A stretch of DNA of 21,397 nt from Vicinamibacteria bacterium (GCA_025937075.1 JAICSD010000012.1:1-21397), one strand, 5' to 3'. Numbered from the stretch's first letter, positions 1 through 6,656 are shown. The notes: generated by a model from the sequence alone, not told the origin. Numbers and translations are program-made.

Positions 1-246
1 CGTCGCGACGCTGCTGACGAACCGGATTGGCCCCGGGAGCTCGGCGACGCTGCGCCACACCGCCACGAGCAGCTTGAGACCCGCAGCGATAAGGAAGAGC
101 CGACCGTACCACGTGGTGATGAGGATGTCTCGCGGAGACTGGCGCGGGACGTCGTCGTCCTGCAGCGCGGCGCGTACGGGCAACGTCGGCGTCTCCCTCC
201 GGCGTCGACCTGACTGGTGCGTCTCCGGAGGTCGTTCGCGCGCCAT
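1..246 (-). CDS. N-terminal part of an unidentified membrane protein (cut by window edge)
   Basis: This reads from an ATG at 246 to the window edge without a stop, giving 82 residues. The first ~45 residues are charged and Arg/Pro-rich (MARERPPETHQSGRRRR...), with DDDV near residue 33. A hydrophobic segment follows at about residues 50-66 (GRLFLIAAGLKLLVAVW), which would be the first membrane helix. An N-terminal cytoplasmic tail plus a membrane helix is common in sensor kinases and in many other membrane proteins, so no function can be assigned. It diverges from the cystathionine synthase/lyase gene, with its start codon 44 bases from the start chosen for that gene, so the two probably share a short control region. 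The frame is open throughout and the helix is clear, but only the beginning of the protein can be seen. Confidence 0.6.
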   Translation of the reverse strand, partial: MARERPPETHQSGRRRRETPTLPVRAALQDDDVPRQSPRDILITTWYGRLFLIAAGLKLLVAVWRSVAELPGPIRFVSSVAT

Positions 247-290
247 GTGCGATTGAAAAGCGAATGATAACAGAGTACCGTCACAGCGAG

Positions 291-1442
291 ATGAAACTCG
301 GCGCGGACGCACGCTTCTCCACCATCTGTATTCACGCTGGGCAGATCCCCGATCCCGGCACCGGCGCGATCATCACGCCGATCTTCCAGACGTCGACATA
401 CGTGCAGGACGAGCTCGGGCGACACAAGGGCTACGAGTACGCGCGCACGCAGAACCCGACGCGCGCGGCGCTCGAGGCAAACGTGGCGGCAATCGAGGGA
501 GGACGCGCGGCATTCGCGTACGCCTCGGGCATGGCCGCCATCGGCGCCATCGCGAGCCTGCTGCAGAGCGGCGATCACGTCGTCGTCACCGAGAACACGT
601 ATGGCGGAACGTACCGATACTTCGAGAAGGTGCTCACGAGATATCGCATCGAGTTCAGCTATGTCGATACCGCACAGCCGGAGCTCGTCGAGCGCGCCGT
701 TCGGCCCGCGACGAAGATGATCTTCGTCGAGACGCCGACGAACCCTGTCATGCGGCTGACCGACATTGCCGCGATGGCGCAGATCGCTCGGGCGCACGGC
801 ATTCGTGTGGCCGTCGACAATACATTCGCGAGCCCCGTCGTGCAGAAGCCGATCGCGCTGGGCGCCGATCTCGTCATGCACAGCACGACGAAGTATCTGA
901 ACGGCCACAGCGACAGCGTCGGCGGCATCGTCATCGCCGCCCGCGACGACGATGCGGAATGGCTGAAGTTCTTTCAGAACTCGGCGGGAGCCATTCTGGG
1001 ACCGTTCGATGCCTGGTTGGTGCTCCGCGGCACGAAGACGCTGCCCGTGCGGATGGCTCAGCACAACGCGAACGGGCTCGCACTCGCGCAGTTTCTCGAA
1101 TCACATGCGAAAGTGAAGCAAGTGCTGTATCCAGGGCTGCCCAGCCACCCGCAGCACGAGCTGGCGCGTCGTCAGATGCACGGCTTCGGCGGCATGCTCG
1201 CGTTCGATCTCGGCTCGTTCGAGGAAGCGCGGCGCGTGTGCAATCGCGTCCGTTTGATGGCGCTCGCGGAGAGCCTTGGCGGGGTGGAGACGCTGATCTC
1301 TCACCCCGCGTCGATGACCCACTCCTCCGTGCCGGTCGAGCGCCGGCGCGCGATGGGCCTGACGGACAGCCTCGTCCGGATCTCGGTCGGGATCGAAGAT
1401 ATCGAGGATCTCGTCAGCGACCTTCGCCAGGCGCTCGACTGA
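291..1442 (+). CDS. Cystathionine gamma-synthase / gamma-lyase (PLP-dependent, Cys/Met metabolism)
   Basis: This is a PLP enzyme of the Cys/Met metabolism family that makes or cleaves cystathionine in the cytoplasm during methionine/cysteine interconversion. Landmarks, numbered from the ATG at 264: YEYARTQNPTRAALE (58-72), ASGMAAIGA (87-95), the cofactor loop VDNTF (184-188) and the Schiff-base lysine in HSTTKYLNGHSD (Lys210). The C-terminal SLGGVETLISHPASMTHSS is typical of the synthase/lyase branch. An in-frame ATG lies at 264. I prefer 291 (MKLGADARF, 383 aa) because it gives the usual short lead before the IHAGQ motif and leaves space for a promoter between the divergent genes; neither start has a strong Shine-Dalgarno. 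Sequence alone does not separate gamma-synthase (MetB) from gamma-lyase. The 3' end overlaps the convergent DedA gene by 29 bases. Confidence 0.93.
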   Translation: MKLGADARFSTICIHAGQIPDPGTGAIITPIFQTSTYVQDELGRHKGYEYARTQNPTRAALEANVAAIEGGRAAFAYASGMAAIGAIASLLQSGDHVVVTENTYGGTYRYFEKVLTRYRIEFSYVDTAQPELVERAVRPATKMIFVETPTNPVMRLTDIAAMAQIARAHGIRVAVDNTFASPVVQKPIALGADLVMHSTTKYLNGHSDSVGGIVIAARDDDAEWLKFFQNSAGAILGPFDAWLVLRGTKTLPVRMAQHNANGLALAQFLESHAKVKQVLYPGLPSHPQHELARRQMHGFGGMLAFDLGSFEEARRVCNRVRLMALAESLGGVETLISHPASMTHSSVPVERRRAMGLTDSLVRISVGIEDIEDLVSDLRQALD

Positions 1443-2085
1443 TCGCGCGCCGGCGGTGCCGGAGGAGCTCCACGACCATCGGCAGCAATGAGACCGCCAC
1501 GATCCCGATGGTCACCAGCGAGAAGTTGTTCTTGATGACGGGCACGTTGCCGAACAACCAGCCCGCGCCGACGCACAGTACCACCCACGCGAGCGCCCCG
1601 ACGAAGTTGTAGAACGCAAACGAGGTGCGCGTCATCTGCGCCGCGCCGGCGACGAAGGGCACGAACGTGCGGACGATCGGCACGAAGCGCCCCAGTACGA
1701 CGGCCTTCCCGCCGTACTGCTCGAAGAACGCGTGGGCGCGCTGAAGATGTTCGCGGTTCAGGAGGCGGTTCGAGATACCGGGCCCTTCGTGGGCGTGAAA
1801 GGCACGCGGGCCAATCATCCGGCCAATCGAATAGTTCACGGCGTTGCCCGTGAACGCCGCCGCGAACAGCAGCGCGATCGCGATGGGCGTGCTCAGGTAG
1901 CCGCTCGCGCACAACGCGCCGGTCGCGAACAGGAGCGAGTCGCCTGGCAGGAACGGGGTGACGACGAACCCCGTCTCGGCAAATACGATCGCGAACAGCA
2001 GCGCGTAAATCCAGGTGCCATAGGTGCTGACGAACTCGAGCAGATGCTTGTCGCTATGGAGGAGGAAATCGATTATCGAAGGCAC
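1414..2085 (-). CDS. DedA family membrane protein
   Basis: This is an integral inner-membrane protein of the DedA/SNARE-associated family. Members act as proton-dependent flippases or transporters for lipid carriers and help maintain membrane homeostasis. The 223-residue length is typical. Conserved elements are FAETGFVVTPFLPGDSLLF (35-53) with acidic Glu37 and Asp49, and LGRFVPIVRTFVPFVAG (131-147) with Arg133 and Arg139. These four residues match the positions known to be essential in E. coli YqjA/YghB. Hydrophobic stretches are visible near 25-40, 50-80, 125-147, 155-175 and 185-205. The start is GTG at 2085, with GGGAT just upstream on the minus strand; no ATG upstream fits. The gene lies 78 bases downstream of cutA on the same strand, with two REP-like hairpins in the gap. 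The substrate cannot be told from the sequence. Confidence 0.92.
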   Translation of the reverse strand: MPSIIDFLLHSDKHLLEFVSTYGTWIYALLFAIVFAETGFVVTPFLPGDSLLFATGALCASGYLSTPIAIALLFAAAFTGNAVNYSIGRMIGPRAFHAHEGPGISNRLLNREHLQRAHAFFEQYGGKAVVLGRFVPIVRTFVPFVAGAAQMTRTSFAFYNFVGALAWVVLCVGAGWLFGNVPVIKNNFSLVTIGIVAVSLLPMVVELLRHRRRAISRAPGEGR

Positions 2086-2099
2086 AATCCCACTTCGTC

Positions 2100-2123
2100 G
2101 TAGCGCGCAATGTCAGTTGCGCG
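2100..2123 (+). repeat. REP-like hairpin, copy A (CGCGCAA stem)
   Basis: A GTAG foot (2100-2103) is followed by a perfect 7-bp inverted repeat, CGCGCAA (2104-2110) with TTGCGCG (2117-2123), around a TGTCAG loop. GTAG feet are the hallmark of REP elements handled by RAYT (Y1-family) transposases. It lies between cutA and dedA. A further CAGTTGCG half-copy sits at 2126-2133. Confidence 0.6.
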
Positions 2124-2136
2124 ACCAGTTGCGTTC

Positions 2137-2160
2137 GTAGCGCGCAACTTCAGTTGCGTG
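2137..2160 (+). repeat. REP-like hairpin, copy B (CGCGCAAC stem)
   Basis: A GTAG foot (2137-2140) precedes CGCGCAAC (2141-2148), loop TTCA (2149-2152) and GTTGCGTG (2153-2160): an 8-bp stem with one G·T pair. It is in direct orientation with copy A and has nearly the same stem. It ends just before the stop codon of cutA (minus strand), so it could also act as a weak terminator for cutA, although there is no T-tract. Confidence 0.6.
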
Positions 2161-2163
2161 ATG

Positions 2164-2484
2164 TTATCGCGTTGATTCCGTAATCCAGCGCAAGTACGCC
2201 TCGTTGCCGTCGGTAATCGCAACGACAACGAATTCAGGAACTTCGTACGGATGCAGCTCGCGCACGCGCTCCCACAGCGCCGACACCCGCGCGCGCGACG
2301 TCTTGATGATGAGCTGACGTTCGCTCTCCCGTTCCACCCGGCCTTCCCACCGATACACGGAGTCCATCAGCGGCAGCAGGTTGACGCAGGCGGCCAGACG
2401 CTCTTCGACGAGCGTGCGTCCGAACGCCGCCGCATCGGCGTCGTTGGGCAGGGTGGTGAAGACGAGCACGTTATCGGCAGACAT
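2164..2484 (-). CDS. cutA: Divalent-cation tolerance protein CutA
   Basis: This is a 106-residue CutA1-type protein, a very stable ferredoxin-like trimer of cytoplasmic origin, linked genetically to copper/divalent metal tolerance in E. coli but of uncertain biochemical role. Recognisable family positions are the VLVFTTLPNDADA start, LVEERLAACVNLLP (25-38, with the usual Cys33 and Asn35), YRWEGRVERESE (44-55), the LIIKTS strand, and HPYEVPEFVVV (78-88), ending NEAYLRWI. Length and motif spacing fit the family well. The ATG at 2484 is the only good start. The gene diverges from ftsB across 71 bases and is followed on the same strand by the DedA gene. A TACAAT hexamer on the minus strand (2535-2530) is a possible -10 element, but I see no matching -35. 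Confidence 0.94.
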   Translation of the reverse strand: MSADNVLVFTTLPNDADAAAFGRTLVEERLAACVNLLPLMDSVYRWEGRVERESERQLIIKTSRARVSALWERVRELHPYEVPEFVVVAITDGNEAYLRWITESTR

Positions 2485-2529
2485 CGGGTCGGTCGGACGC
2501 TAATCCGCAGGGCGCAATCGGACGAAACT

Positions 2530-2538
2530 ATTGTACAA
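2530..2538. promoter_or_regulatory. Possible divergent promoter core between cutA and ftsB
   Basis: The 71-base gap between the divergent cutA and ftsB starts contains the 8-bp perfect palindrome TTGTACAA (2531-2538). Read on the minus strand it overlaps TACAAT (2535-2530), five of six matches to a sigma70 -10. On the plus strand it overlaps the weaker TATTGT (2529-2534). No -35 hexamer is obvious for either direction. Confidence 0.25.
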
Positions 2539-2555
2539 AGGAACCTCTCCCGCGC

Positions 2556-2945
2556 ATGCCCTCACCCATTGATCCTAGACAAGTTTCCGGCCGTCCGCAG
2601 GATCCGGTTCCGCTGCGCCGGCGCCGTCCCGAGCCGGCGCCGACGGCTTCGTCGCCGTTACGGAGCCGGATCGTCAATTATGTTCTTGCGCTCGTCACCA
2701 TCGTCCTCGTCGTGGACGCGCTGGTCGGCGACAAGGGATTGCTCGAGACGATGCGCGCCCGCCGCCAGTACGAGGCGGTGGAAGGTGCCCTGAACGCCAC
2801 GCGGCAGGAAAATAATCGCCTGCGCGAAGAGATCCGCCGCCTGCGCGAGGATCCCACCAAGATCGAAGCCATCGCGCGCGAAGAGCTGGGCCTGATCCGG
2901 CCGGGCGAGACGGTGTTCATTCTGCACGACGCCGATCGGCATTAG
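2556..2945 (+). CDS. ftsB: FtsB/DivIC-family septum formation initiator
   Basis: This small bitopic division protein would join the FtsB-FtsL-FtsQ (DivIC-FtsL-DivIB) complex at the septum. The layout is diagnostic. A Pro/Arg-rich cytoplasmic tail (1-37) is followed by one membrane helix (about 38-57, IVNYVLALVTIVLVVDALVG). A periplasmic coiled coil rich in Asn/Arg/Glu (about 62-100, QENNRLREEIRRLRED) comes next, then the family box KIEAIAREELGLIRPGETVF (102-121). At 129 residues it is slightly longer than E. coli FtsB because of the N-terminal tail. The ATG at 2556 is preceded by AAGGA at about 13 bases, which is a loose spacing. Its usual neighbour in other genomes is enolase; here it is flanked by cutA and an ArnT-like gene. 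A hairpin follows directly after the TAG stop. Confidence 0.88.
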   Translation: MPSPIDPRQVSGRPQDPVPLRRRRPEPAPTASSPLRSRIVNYVLALVTIVLVVDALVGDKGLLETMRARRQYEAVEGALNATRQENNRLREEIRRLREDPTKIEAIAREELGLIRPGETVFILHDADRH

Positions 2946-2974
2946 TGACTTCCGCCTTCAGGCGGAAGACTACG
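2945..2974 (-). repeat. REP-like hairpin, copy C (CTTCCGCC stem), between convergent genes
   Basis: A perfect 8-bp inverted repeat, CTTCCGCC (2949-2956) and GGCGGAAG (2961-2968), closes a TTCA loop. The right edge reads CTAC (2971-2974), which is a GTAG foot on the minus strand. It fills the 32-base gap between ftsB and the convergent ArnT-like gene and could double as a bidirectional terminator, though there is no T-tract on either side. Confidence 0.6.
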
Positions 2975-2977
2975 CAA

Positions 2978-4645
2978 TCATTGACTCGCTCGTGACGGAC
3001 GCGGCATGTTCGACGCGACGACCAGGAACCCCCAGCGCTGCTTGCGCAGGCCCCTTCCGGTCGTCCCCACAATCGCGCGGCGCTCCATCACCGAATAGAT
3101 CGGCAAGCCCGCGGCTCGCAAGGCTTCGTATTCGCGGCGCAGCAGGACGATGTAGACGCGGCGCTCCTGCGAGAGGAATTCCCTCGCCTGATCGGGTGTG
3201 TCGAGCCGTTTGATCGGGCGATTCGAGTAGTAGCGCAGGCTCGCGCGCCAGCGCTCGAGCCGGTACAGCGCGGTCGGCGCGCTGTCGGGCGTCATCTGCT
3301 GCAGGCGTCGCGCGACGAACGCTGTCGGCCGTGTCTGTTCCAGGACGGGAAATCCAATCGCTCCCACGATTACGTAGCTCACGAGCAGCGTGACGACCGG
3401 CACGATTGCCGTGAGCGGAGCGCGCCATTTGCGCCGTGCATGACGCGCCAGCTGAAGGATGCCGCCAATCGTCAACGTGAGCGGCAGCGCGACCGCGGCC
3501 GCGGGCAGATTGAGATCCAGCTCGAAGAGATACACGCTCGCGAAGCTGCCGCCGACAATGAGCATGCCGGCCACGGCGAGAACGGCCCACCGGGCGCCAC
3601 GCGTCGACGCAAAGTCATCGAGTGCCGCGCTGCGCCACGCCCTCGCCGAGAGCAGGCAGCAGACCGGCGCCGCAGGAAAGATGTACGTATCGAGCTTGAA
3701 ACGAGCCGCGCTGAAGAACCCGACGATGGCGAGCAGCCAGATCCACAACAGCCGCTCGTCGACCGAGACGCGTACTCCGCGTCGGATCCCGCGCAGCACG
3801 TCGGCGCCGCGGCCGGCGGCAATCAGGCTCCATGGGAAGAACGCCGTCGCAAAGACGCGGATGTAGAACGTGTGGCTGACCGGGCGGCTCGAAAATGCGA
3901 CGGGCTGGGTGAAGTACCACAGGTTTCCGGCCAGCAGGTAAGCCTGCACGAACTGCTTGCCGAACCGAGCGGCCATCCAGATGAACCAGGGTGACGCCGC
4001 AAGGGCGACGGCAACAAGGCCACGAATCCATCGCAGCGTGCGGAGCCGTTGGCGCAATTGCTCTCCGCCGAGGTACCCTGCCCCGATGAAGAGCGCGACG
4101 AGCAGCAGCGCAACCGGTCCCTTCGTCATCACAGCGAGGGTCAGGAGCGCGTAGCCCGTCACCTCGATGCCGCGCCGGCCGTGTTTTGCCGCGACGAGCA
4201 GACACGCGAGCGCGCCGAAGAGGAATGCGGTGAACACCATGTCGAACACCGCAACCGTCGACAGCGCGAACGCGGCCGGCATGGTGGCGAGCATGACGGC
4301 GCCCCACGTGCCGATCTCCGCTTCGAAGAGGGCCGCGCCAAGCCACCGCGTTGTGGCGATGACGGCGAGCGCGGCCAGCGCGGTGGGTAGCCGCACGGCG
4401 AACTCGCTCTCGCCGAGGAGCCCCACCGACAGCGCCTGCAGCCAGTGGAAGAGGACGGGTTTGTCGATGAAGGGCCGGCCGTCGAGAAGCGGGACCAGCC
4501 AGCTCCCGCGGCGCAGCATCTCGCGGGTGAGCTCCGCGTAGTGCGCCTCGTCAGGATCGAGCAGGCTGGCGTAGCCGAGCCGCCAGAACACGACAATCCA
4601 GCCGATTGCGCCCCACGCGACCCATCGCAGAGCGCGAGAGCACAC
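2978..4645 (-). CDS. ArnT-like (GT83/PMT superfamily) membrane glycosyltransferase
   Basis: This is a multi-pass inner-membrane glycosyltransferase using a polyprenyl-phosphate-linked sugar donor, like ArnT, which adds aminoarabinose to lipid A, or the PMT O-mannosyltransferases. After a first helix, the periplasmic loop carries SLLDPDEAHYAELTREML (27-44) with the acidic Asp30/Glu33 catalytic region. RPFIDKPVLFHWLQA follows (57-71, Lys62), matching the EPDEARYAE and EKPPLQYWL boxes of E. coli ArnT. About ten further hydrophobic helices extend to residue ~420, followed by a soluble C-terminal domain. The start is GTG at 4645; a TGA lies in frame 13 codons upstream and no ATG precedes the catalytic loop. 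The GGAG directly abutting the GTG is an unusually short spacing. The acceptor may be lipid A, a glycolipid or protein; sequence does not decide. Confidence 0.85.
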   Translation of the reverse strand: MCSRALRWVAWGAIGWIVVFWRLGYASLLDPDEAHYAELTREMLRRGSWLVPLLDGRPFIDKPVLFHWLQALSVGLLGESEFAVRLPTALAALAVIATTRWLGAALFEAEIGTWGAVMLATMPAAFALSTVAVFDMVFTAFLFGALACLLVAAKHGRRGIEVTGYALLTLAVMTKGPVALLLVALFIGAGYLGGEQLRQRLRTLRWIRGLVAVALAASPWFIWMAARFGKQFVQAYLLAGNLWYFTQPVAFSSRPVSHTFYIRVFATAFFPWSLIAAGRGADVLRGIRRGVRVSVDERLLWIWLLAIVGFFSAARFKLDTYIFPAAPVCCLLSARAWRSAALDDFASTRGARWAVLAVAGMLIVGGSFASVYLFELDLNLPAAAVALPLTLTIGGILQLARHARRKWRAPLTAIVPVVTLLVSYVIVGAIGFPVLEQTRPTAFVARRLQQMTPDSAPTALYRLERWRASLRYYSNRPIKRLDTPDQAREFLSQERRVYIVLLRREYEALRAAGLPIYSVMERRAIVGTTGRGLRKQRWGFLVVASNMPRPSRASQ

Positions 4646-4706
4646 CTCCGGCCACGCAACTCCCGGCGTGGTCTCTTCGGGTCAGCTCGTGGAGAAGATC
4701 AGCGGA

Positions 4707-4757
4707 TTCTCAGGCATGGCGAGGAACCATATACCTGAGAACAGCTCAGCTGTGCAA
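4707..4757 (-). promoter_or_regulatory. Candidate sigma70 promoter with overlapping palindrome, upstream of the ArnT-like gene
   Basis: On the minus strand TTGCAC (4757-4752) lies 18 bases before TATATG (4733-4728), a reasonable -35/-10 pair directed at the ArnT-like gene starting at 4645. The -10 is embedded in an inverted repeat: TTCTCAGG (4707-4714) pairs with CCTGAGAA (4734-4741), and inside it ATGG (4716-4719) pairs with CCAT (4727-4730). The dyad could be a repressor operator or an RNA hairpin in the leader. Confidence 0.4.
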
Positions 4758-4759
4758 CT

Positions 4760-4784
4760 GGCGGCCCTAAAAGGTCCGCCCTAC
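4760..4784 (-). repeat. REP-like hairpin, copy D (GGCGG-CC stem)
   Basis: GGCGGCCC (4760-4767) and GGTCCGCC (4773-4780) pair at seven of eight positions around a TAAAA loop. CTAC (4781-4784) gives a GTAG foot on the minus strand. It is the first of three adjacent copies that almost fill the gap upstream of the ArnT-like promoter. Confidence 0.6.
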
Positions 4785-4790
4785 GTCCCT

Positions 4791-4810
4791 TGGTAAAAGG
4801 GCCGCCCTAC
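4791..4810 (-). repeat. REP-like element, copy E (one arm degenerate)
   Basis: The loop TAAAA (4794-4798), right arm GGGCCGCC (4799-4806) and edge CTAC (4807-4810) match copy D with one change. The left arm (4785-4793, GTCCCTTGG) no longer pairs well. With copy F it forms an inverted pair whose feet are seven bases apart, resembling the paired REPs of a BIME. Confidence 0.5.
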
Positions 4811-4817
4811 GTCGCCC

Positions 4818-4840
4818 GTAGCGGCCTAAAAGGGCCGTCC
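4818..4840 (+). repeat. REP-like hairpin, copy F, overlapping the 3' end of the methyltransferase gene
   Basis: A GTAG foot (4818-4821) is followed by CGGCC (4822-4826), a six-base TAAAAG loop and GGCCG (4833-4837). The element provides the last residues (GRPF) and the TAG stop, on the minus strand, of the isoprenylcysteine-methyltransferase-like gene. The insertion may therefore have reshaped that C-terminus. Confidence 0.5.
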
Positions 4841-5425
4841 GACGCGAACAGTGCCGCGGGGTCGCGGCAGGAAGCGCGGCTTGCCCGCCATCGCCGTCAG
4901 ATACCCTGCATGGCCATGAAGAACGGATTCCTCCAGCGCAATTCGCCGCGAGAGGACCCACGCGTGCACGGCTGATCCCGCGACCGAGGTCACCCACGCG
5001 GTGTGGATCAGCGGCAGCGCTGCAAGCTCAGCGAACACCGCGGCGTAGTTTGGATGGCGCACCCAGCGAAACGGTCCCGACGTCACGACGCCGAGCGTCG
5101 ACGAATCCACCACTTCCACGTTCCAGTGGCGCGCCAGCGTACGAATCACCCACCATCGAACGGCATTGGCGAGGAGGAATACCGCCGCGGCGATTGATGC
5201 CAGCACCGGGACGAACGGACGGTGCAGCCCGATCGTTTCCACGACGGCGCCCGTCAGGATGGCGGCGTGGGTGGCGACCATCGCGGGAAAGTACGGATCA
5301 CGCGTCTTCCGCGCGCCTCGGCTTGCGAGGTACTGCTGGTTGCGCCGTGAGAGGTGGAGCTCCACGAACCGCAGAAGCGCGACGCAGGCCACGAGCGTCA
5401 CGAACGCAACGACGCTCAGGTCCAT
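4826..5425 (-). CDS. Isoprenylcysteine carboxyl methyltransferase-like membrane protein (BpsB/SrsB-type partner of the type III PKS)
   Basis: This 199-residue integral membrane methyltransferase belongs to the ICMT/PEMT superfamily. Hydrophobic helices lie near residues 3-20, 48-66, 72-88 and 132-157. The SAM-binding C-terminal signature is present: TSGPFRWVRHPNYAAVFAEL (115-134) with the invariant RHPNY (123-127). A late RIALEESVLHGHAGYLTAM region and KPRFLPRPR tail follow. In Bacillus (bpsB/ypbQ) and Streptomyces (srsB), such proteins sit beside a type III PKS and O-methylate its alkylpyrone or alkylresorcinol products. Here the ATG at 5425 overlaps the PKS stop by ten bases (ATGGACCTGA), so the pair is almost certainly translationally coupled. 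A methyl-ether step on the PKS product is therefore the best inference. The final residues lie inside a REP-like element. Confidence 0.85.
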   Translation of the reverse strand: MDLSVVAFVTLVACVALLRFVELHLSRRNQQYLASRGARKTRDPYFPAMVATHAAILTGAVVETIGLHRPFVPVLASIAAAVFLLANAVRWWVIRTLARHWNVEVVDSSTLGVVTSGPFRWVRHPNYAAVFAELAALPLIHTAWVTSVAGSAVHAWVLSRRIALEESVLHGHAGYLTAMAGKPRFLPRPRGTVRVGRPF

Positions 5426-6531
5426 TGCAGGAGCAATAGCTCGGCGCTGAACCCCGGGCCGAAAGCCGCCGCGAGTCCGTATTTCCCTGCATCCATCTGC
5501 CGCGTCGTCAGCCACTCGTGGAGGATGAACAGGATCGTGGCGCTCGAGAGATTGCCGTACTGACGCAGCACCTCCCATGAAATACGCGTGTCGCATTCGG
5601 TGAGCCCGAGCTGCTCCTCGATATACGAGAGCAGCTTCTGCCCTCCTGGATGCAACAGGAACGCCGAGAGGTCGCGGCGGGCAAGGCCCTGACGCGCGAG
5701 AAAGCCGTCCACGAGATCGGCGATGCGATCGCGTATCAACTGGGGGACGTCCTTCGAGAGCACGATGTGGAAGCCCGTGTCGCGCAGATCGAAGCCCATT
5801 GCGTCGAGCGACTGCGGGAACGTGTACGTCTCGGCATCGAGAATGTGCAGGCCGCTCGGTCGCCGGCCGGTCACGAGGACCGCCGCCGCGCCGTCGCCGA
5901 ACAGCACGCACGAGATCAGGTTCGCTTGCGAGGGATCGTCGCGCTGGAATGTCAGGGTCGGCAGCTCCACCGAGATGACGAGCGCCGTCTTGTCCGGGAA
6001 CGCGCGGACGAATTCCCATGCGCGTGAGAGCGCCATCGCTCCGGCCGCGCACCCGAGCTCCGTCACCGGCAGACGCCGCACGTCGGACCGGAATCCCATC
6101 AGGTTGATGAGATGCGCATCGAGCGATGGAATCATGAACCCGGTGCAGGACACCGTGATGATCATGTCGACGTCGCGCGCGGTCATGCCGGCGCGCCGCA
6201 GACACCCGTCCGCCGCTTCACGGCCCAGACGAATCGCATGCTCCTGGTATTCGAGGGTCGTCTGAGCCAGGGGGCGGCGCTCGACGATGTATTCGACCGG
6301 AAAGATCGCACGGCGGCGATCGACGCGTGCGTTGTCGATGACGGCCATCATCGCGTCGAGGCGGCGTCCTTCGAGGCCGAACACGCGCTCCATGTAGAGC
6401 TTGACGCTGTCGCGCGTGAGCGTGTGGTCGGGAAGCGCCGTCGCGGTTCCTGCGATGGCAGCACTCGAGGTCGTCGGCGATGTCGCTGTCCTGTGGTGCG
6501 TGCGAGCGCGAGAACGAGGCGTGTCGTGCAT
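5416..6531 (-). CDS. Type III polyketide synthase (chalcone/stilbene synthase-like, alkylpyrone or phenolic lipid type)
   Basis: This homodimeric ketosynthase would condense an acyl-CoA starter with malonyl-CoA. The catalytic triad is intact. Numbering here is from the TTG at 6555; subtract 8 for the chosen ATG. Cys169 lies in TELGCAAGAMAL, His302 in AFLLHPGGQKLL and Asn335 in QYGNLSSATILF. The conserved GPGFS-type loop is at 366-370 (AAAFGPGFSAE). SCTGFMIPSLD (136-146) and FGDGAAAVLV (219-228) are also typical. Start: ATG 6531 gives 371 aa; a TTG at 6555 is possible, but neither has a clear Shine-Dalgarno. The downstream ICMT-like methyltransferase overlaps its 3' end, as in bpsA-bpsB of Bacillus. 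A long-chain alkylpyrone or alkylresorcinol membrane lipid is the likely product. That is inferred from context; chain length and ring type cannot be read from the sequence. Confidence 0.92.
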   Translation of the reverse strand: MHDTPRSRARTHHRTATSPTTSSAAIAGTATALPDHTLTRDSVKLYMERVFGLEGRRLDAMMAVIDNARVDRRRAIFPVEYIVERRPLAQTTLEYQEHAIRLGREAADGCLRRAGMTARDVDMIITVSCTGFMIPSLDAHLINLMGFRSDVRRLPVTELGCAAGAMALSRAWEFVRAFPDKTALVISVELPTLTFQRDDPSQANLISCVLFGDGAAAVLVTGRRPSGLHILDAETYTFPQSLDAMGFDLRDTGFHIVLSKDVPQLIRDRIADLVDGFLARQGLARRDLSAFLLHPGGQKLLSYIEEQLGLTECDTRISWEVLRQYGNLSSATILFILHEWLTTRQMDAGKYGLAAAFGPGFSAELLLLQWT

Positions 6532-6656
6532 CAACGGAGCCGGCAGAGAACGCAAAATCGCGTCCGCTCAGTTTCCCGTGAGGATCGCCCGGAGGACCGC
6601 CCTTCAGTTTCGCCCGATTGCGGCCGCTTTCACAATTGGTAAACCCGGCTGGGCCT

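Noticed and set aside
253..271. TTGAAA with GATAAC as a promoter for the cystathionine enzyme
   Set aside because: The two hexamers are only about eight bases apart, far too close for sigma70.
2085..2164. CRISPR-like array from the repeated CAGTTGCG units
   Set aside because: The copies are short hairpins with GTAG feet, irregular spacing and no unique spacers, so they fit REP-like repeats.
5426..6205. N-terminal extension of the isoprenylcysteine-methyltransferase-like gene
   Set aside because: The frame is open upstream, but this DNA encodes the PKS with intact active-site residues in another frame. The methyltransferase fold begins at ATG 5425.
6532..6555. TTG start of the PKS at 6555
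   Set aside because: It would add eight residues without a ribosome site. The ATG at 6531 is simpler, although the region is not decisive.
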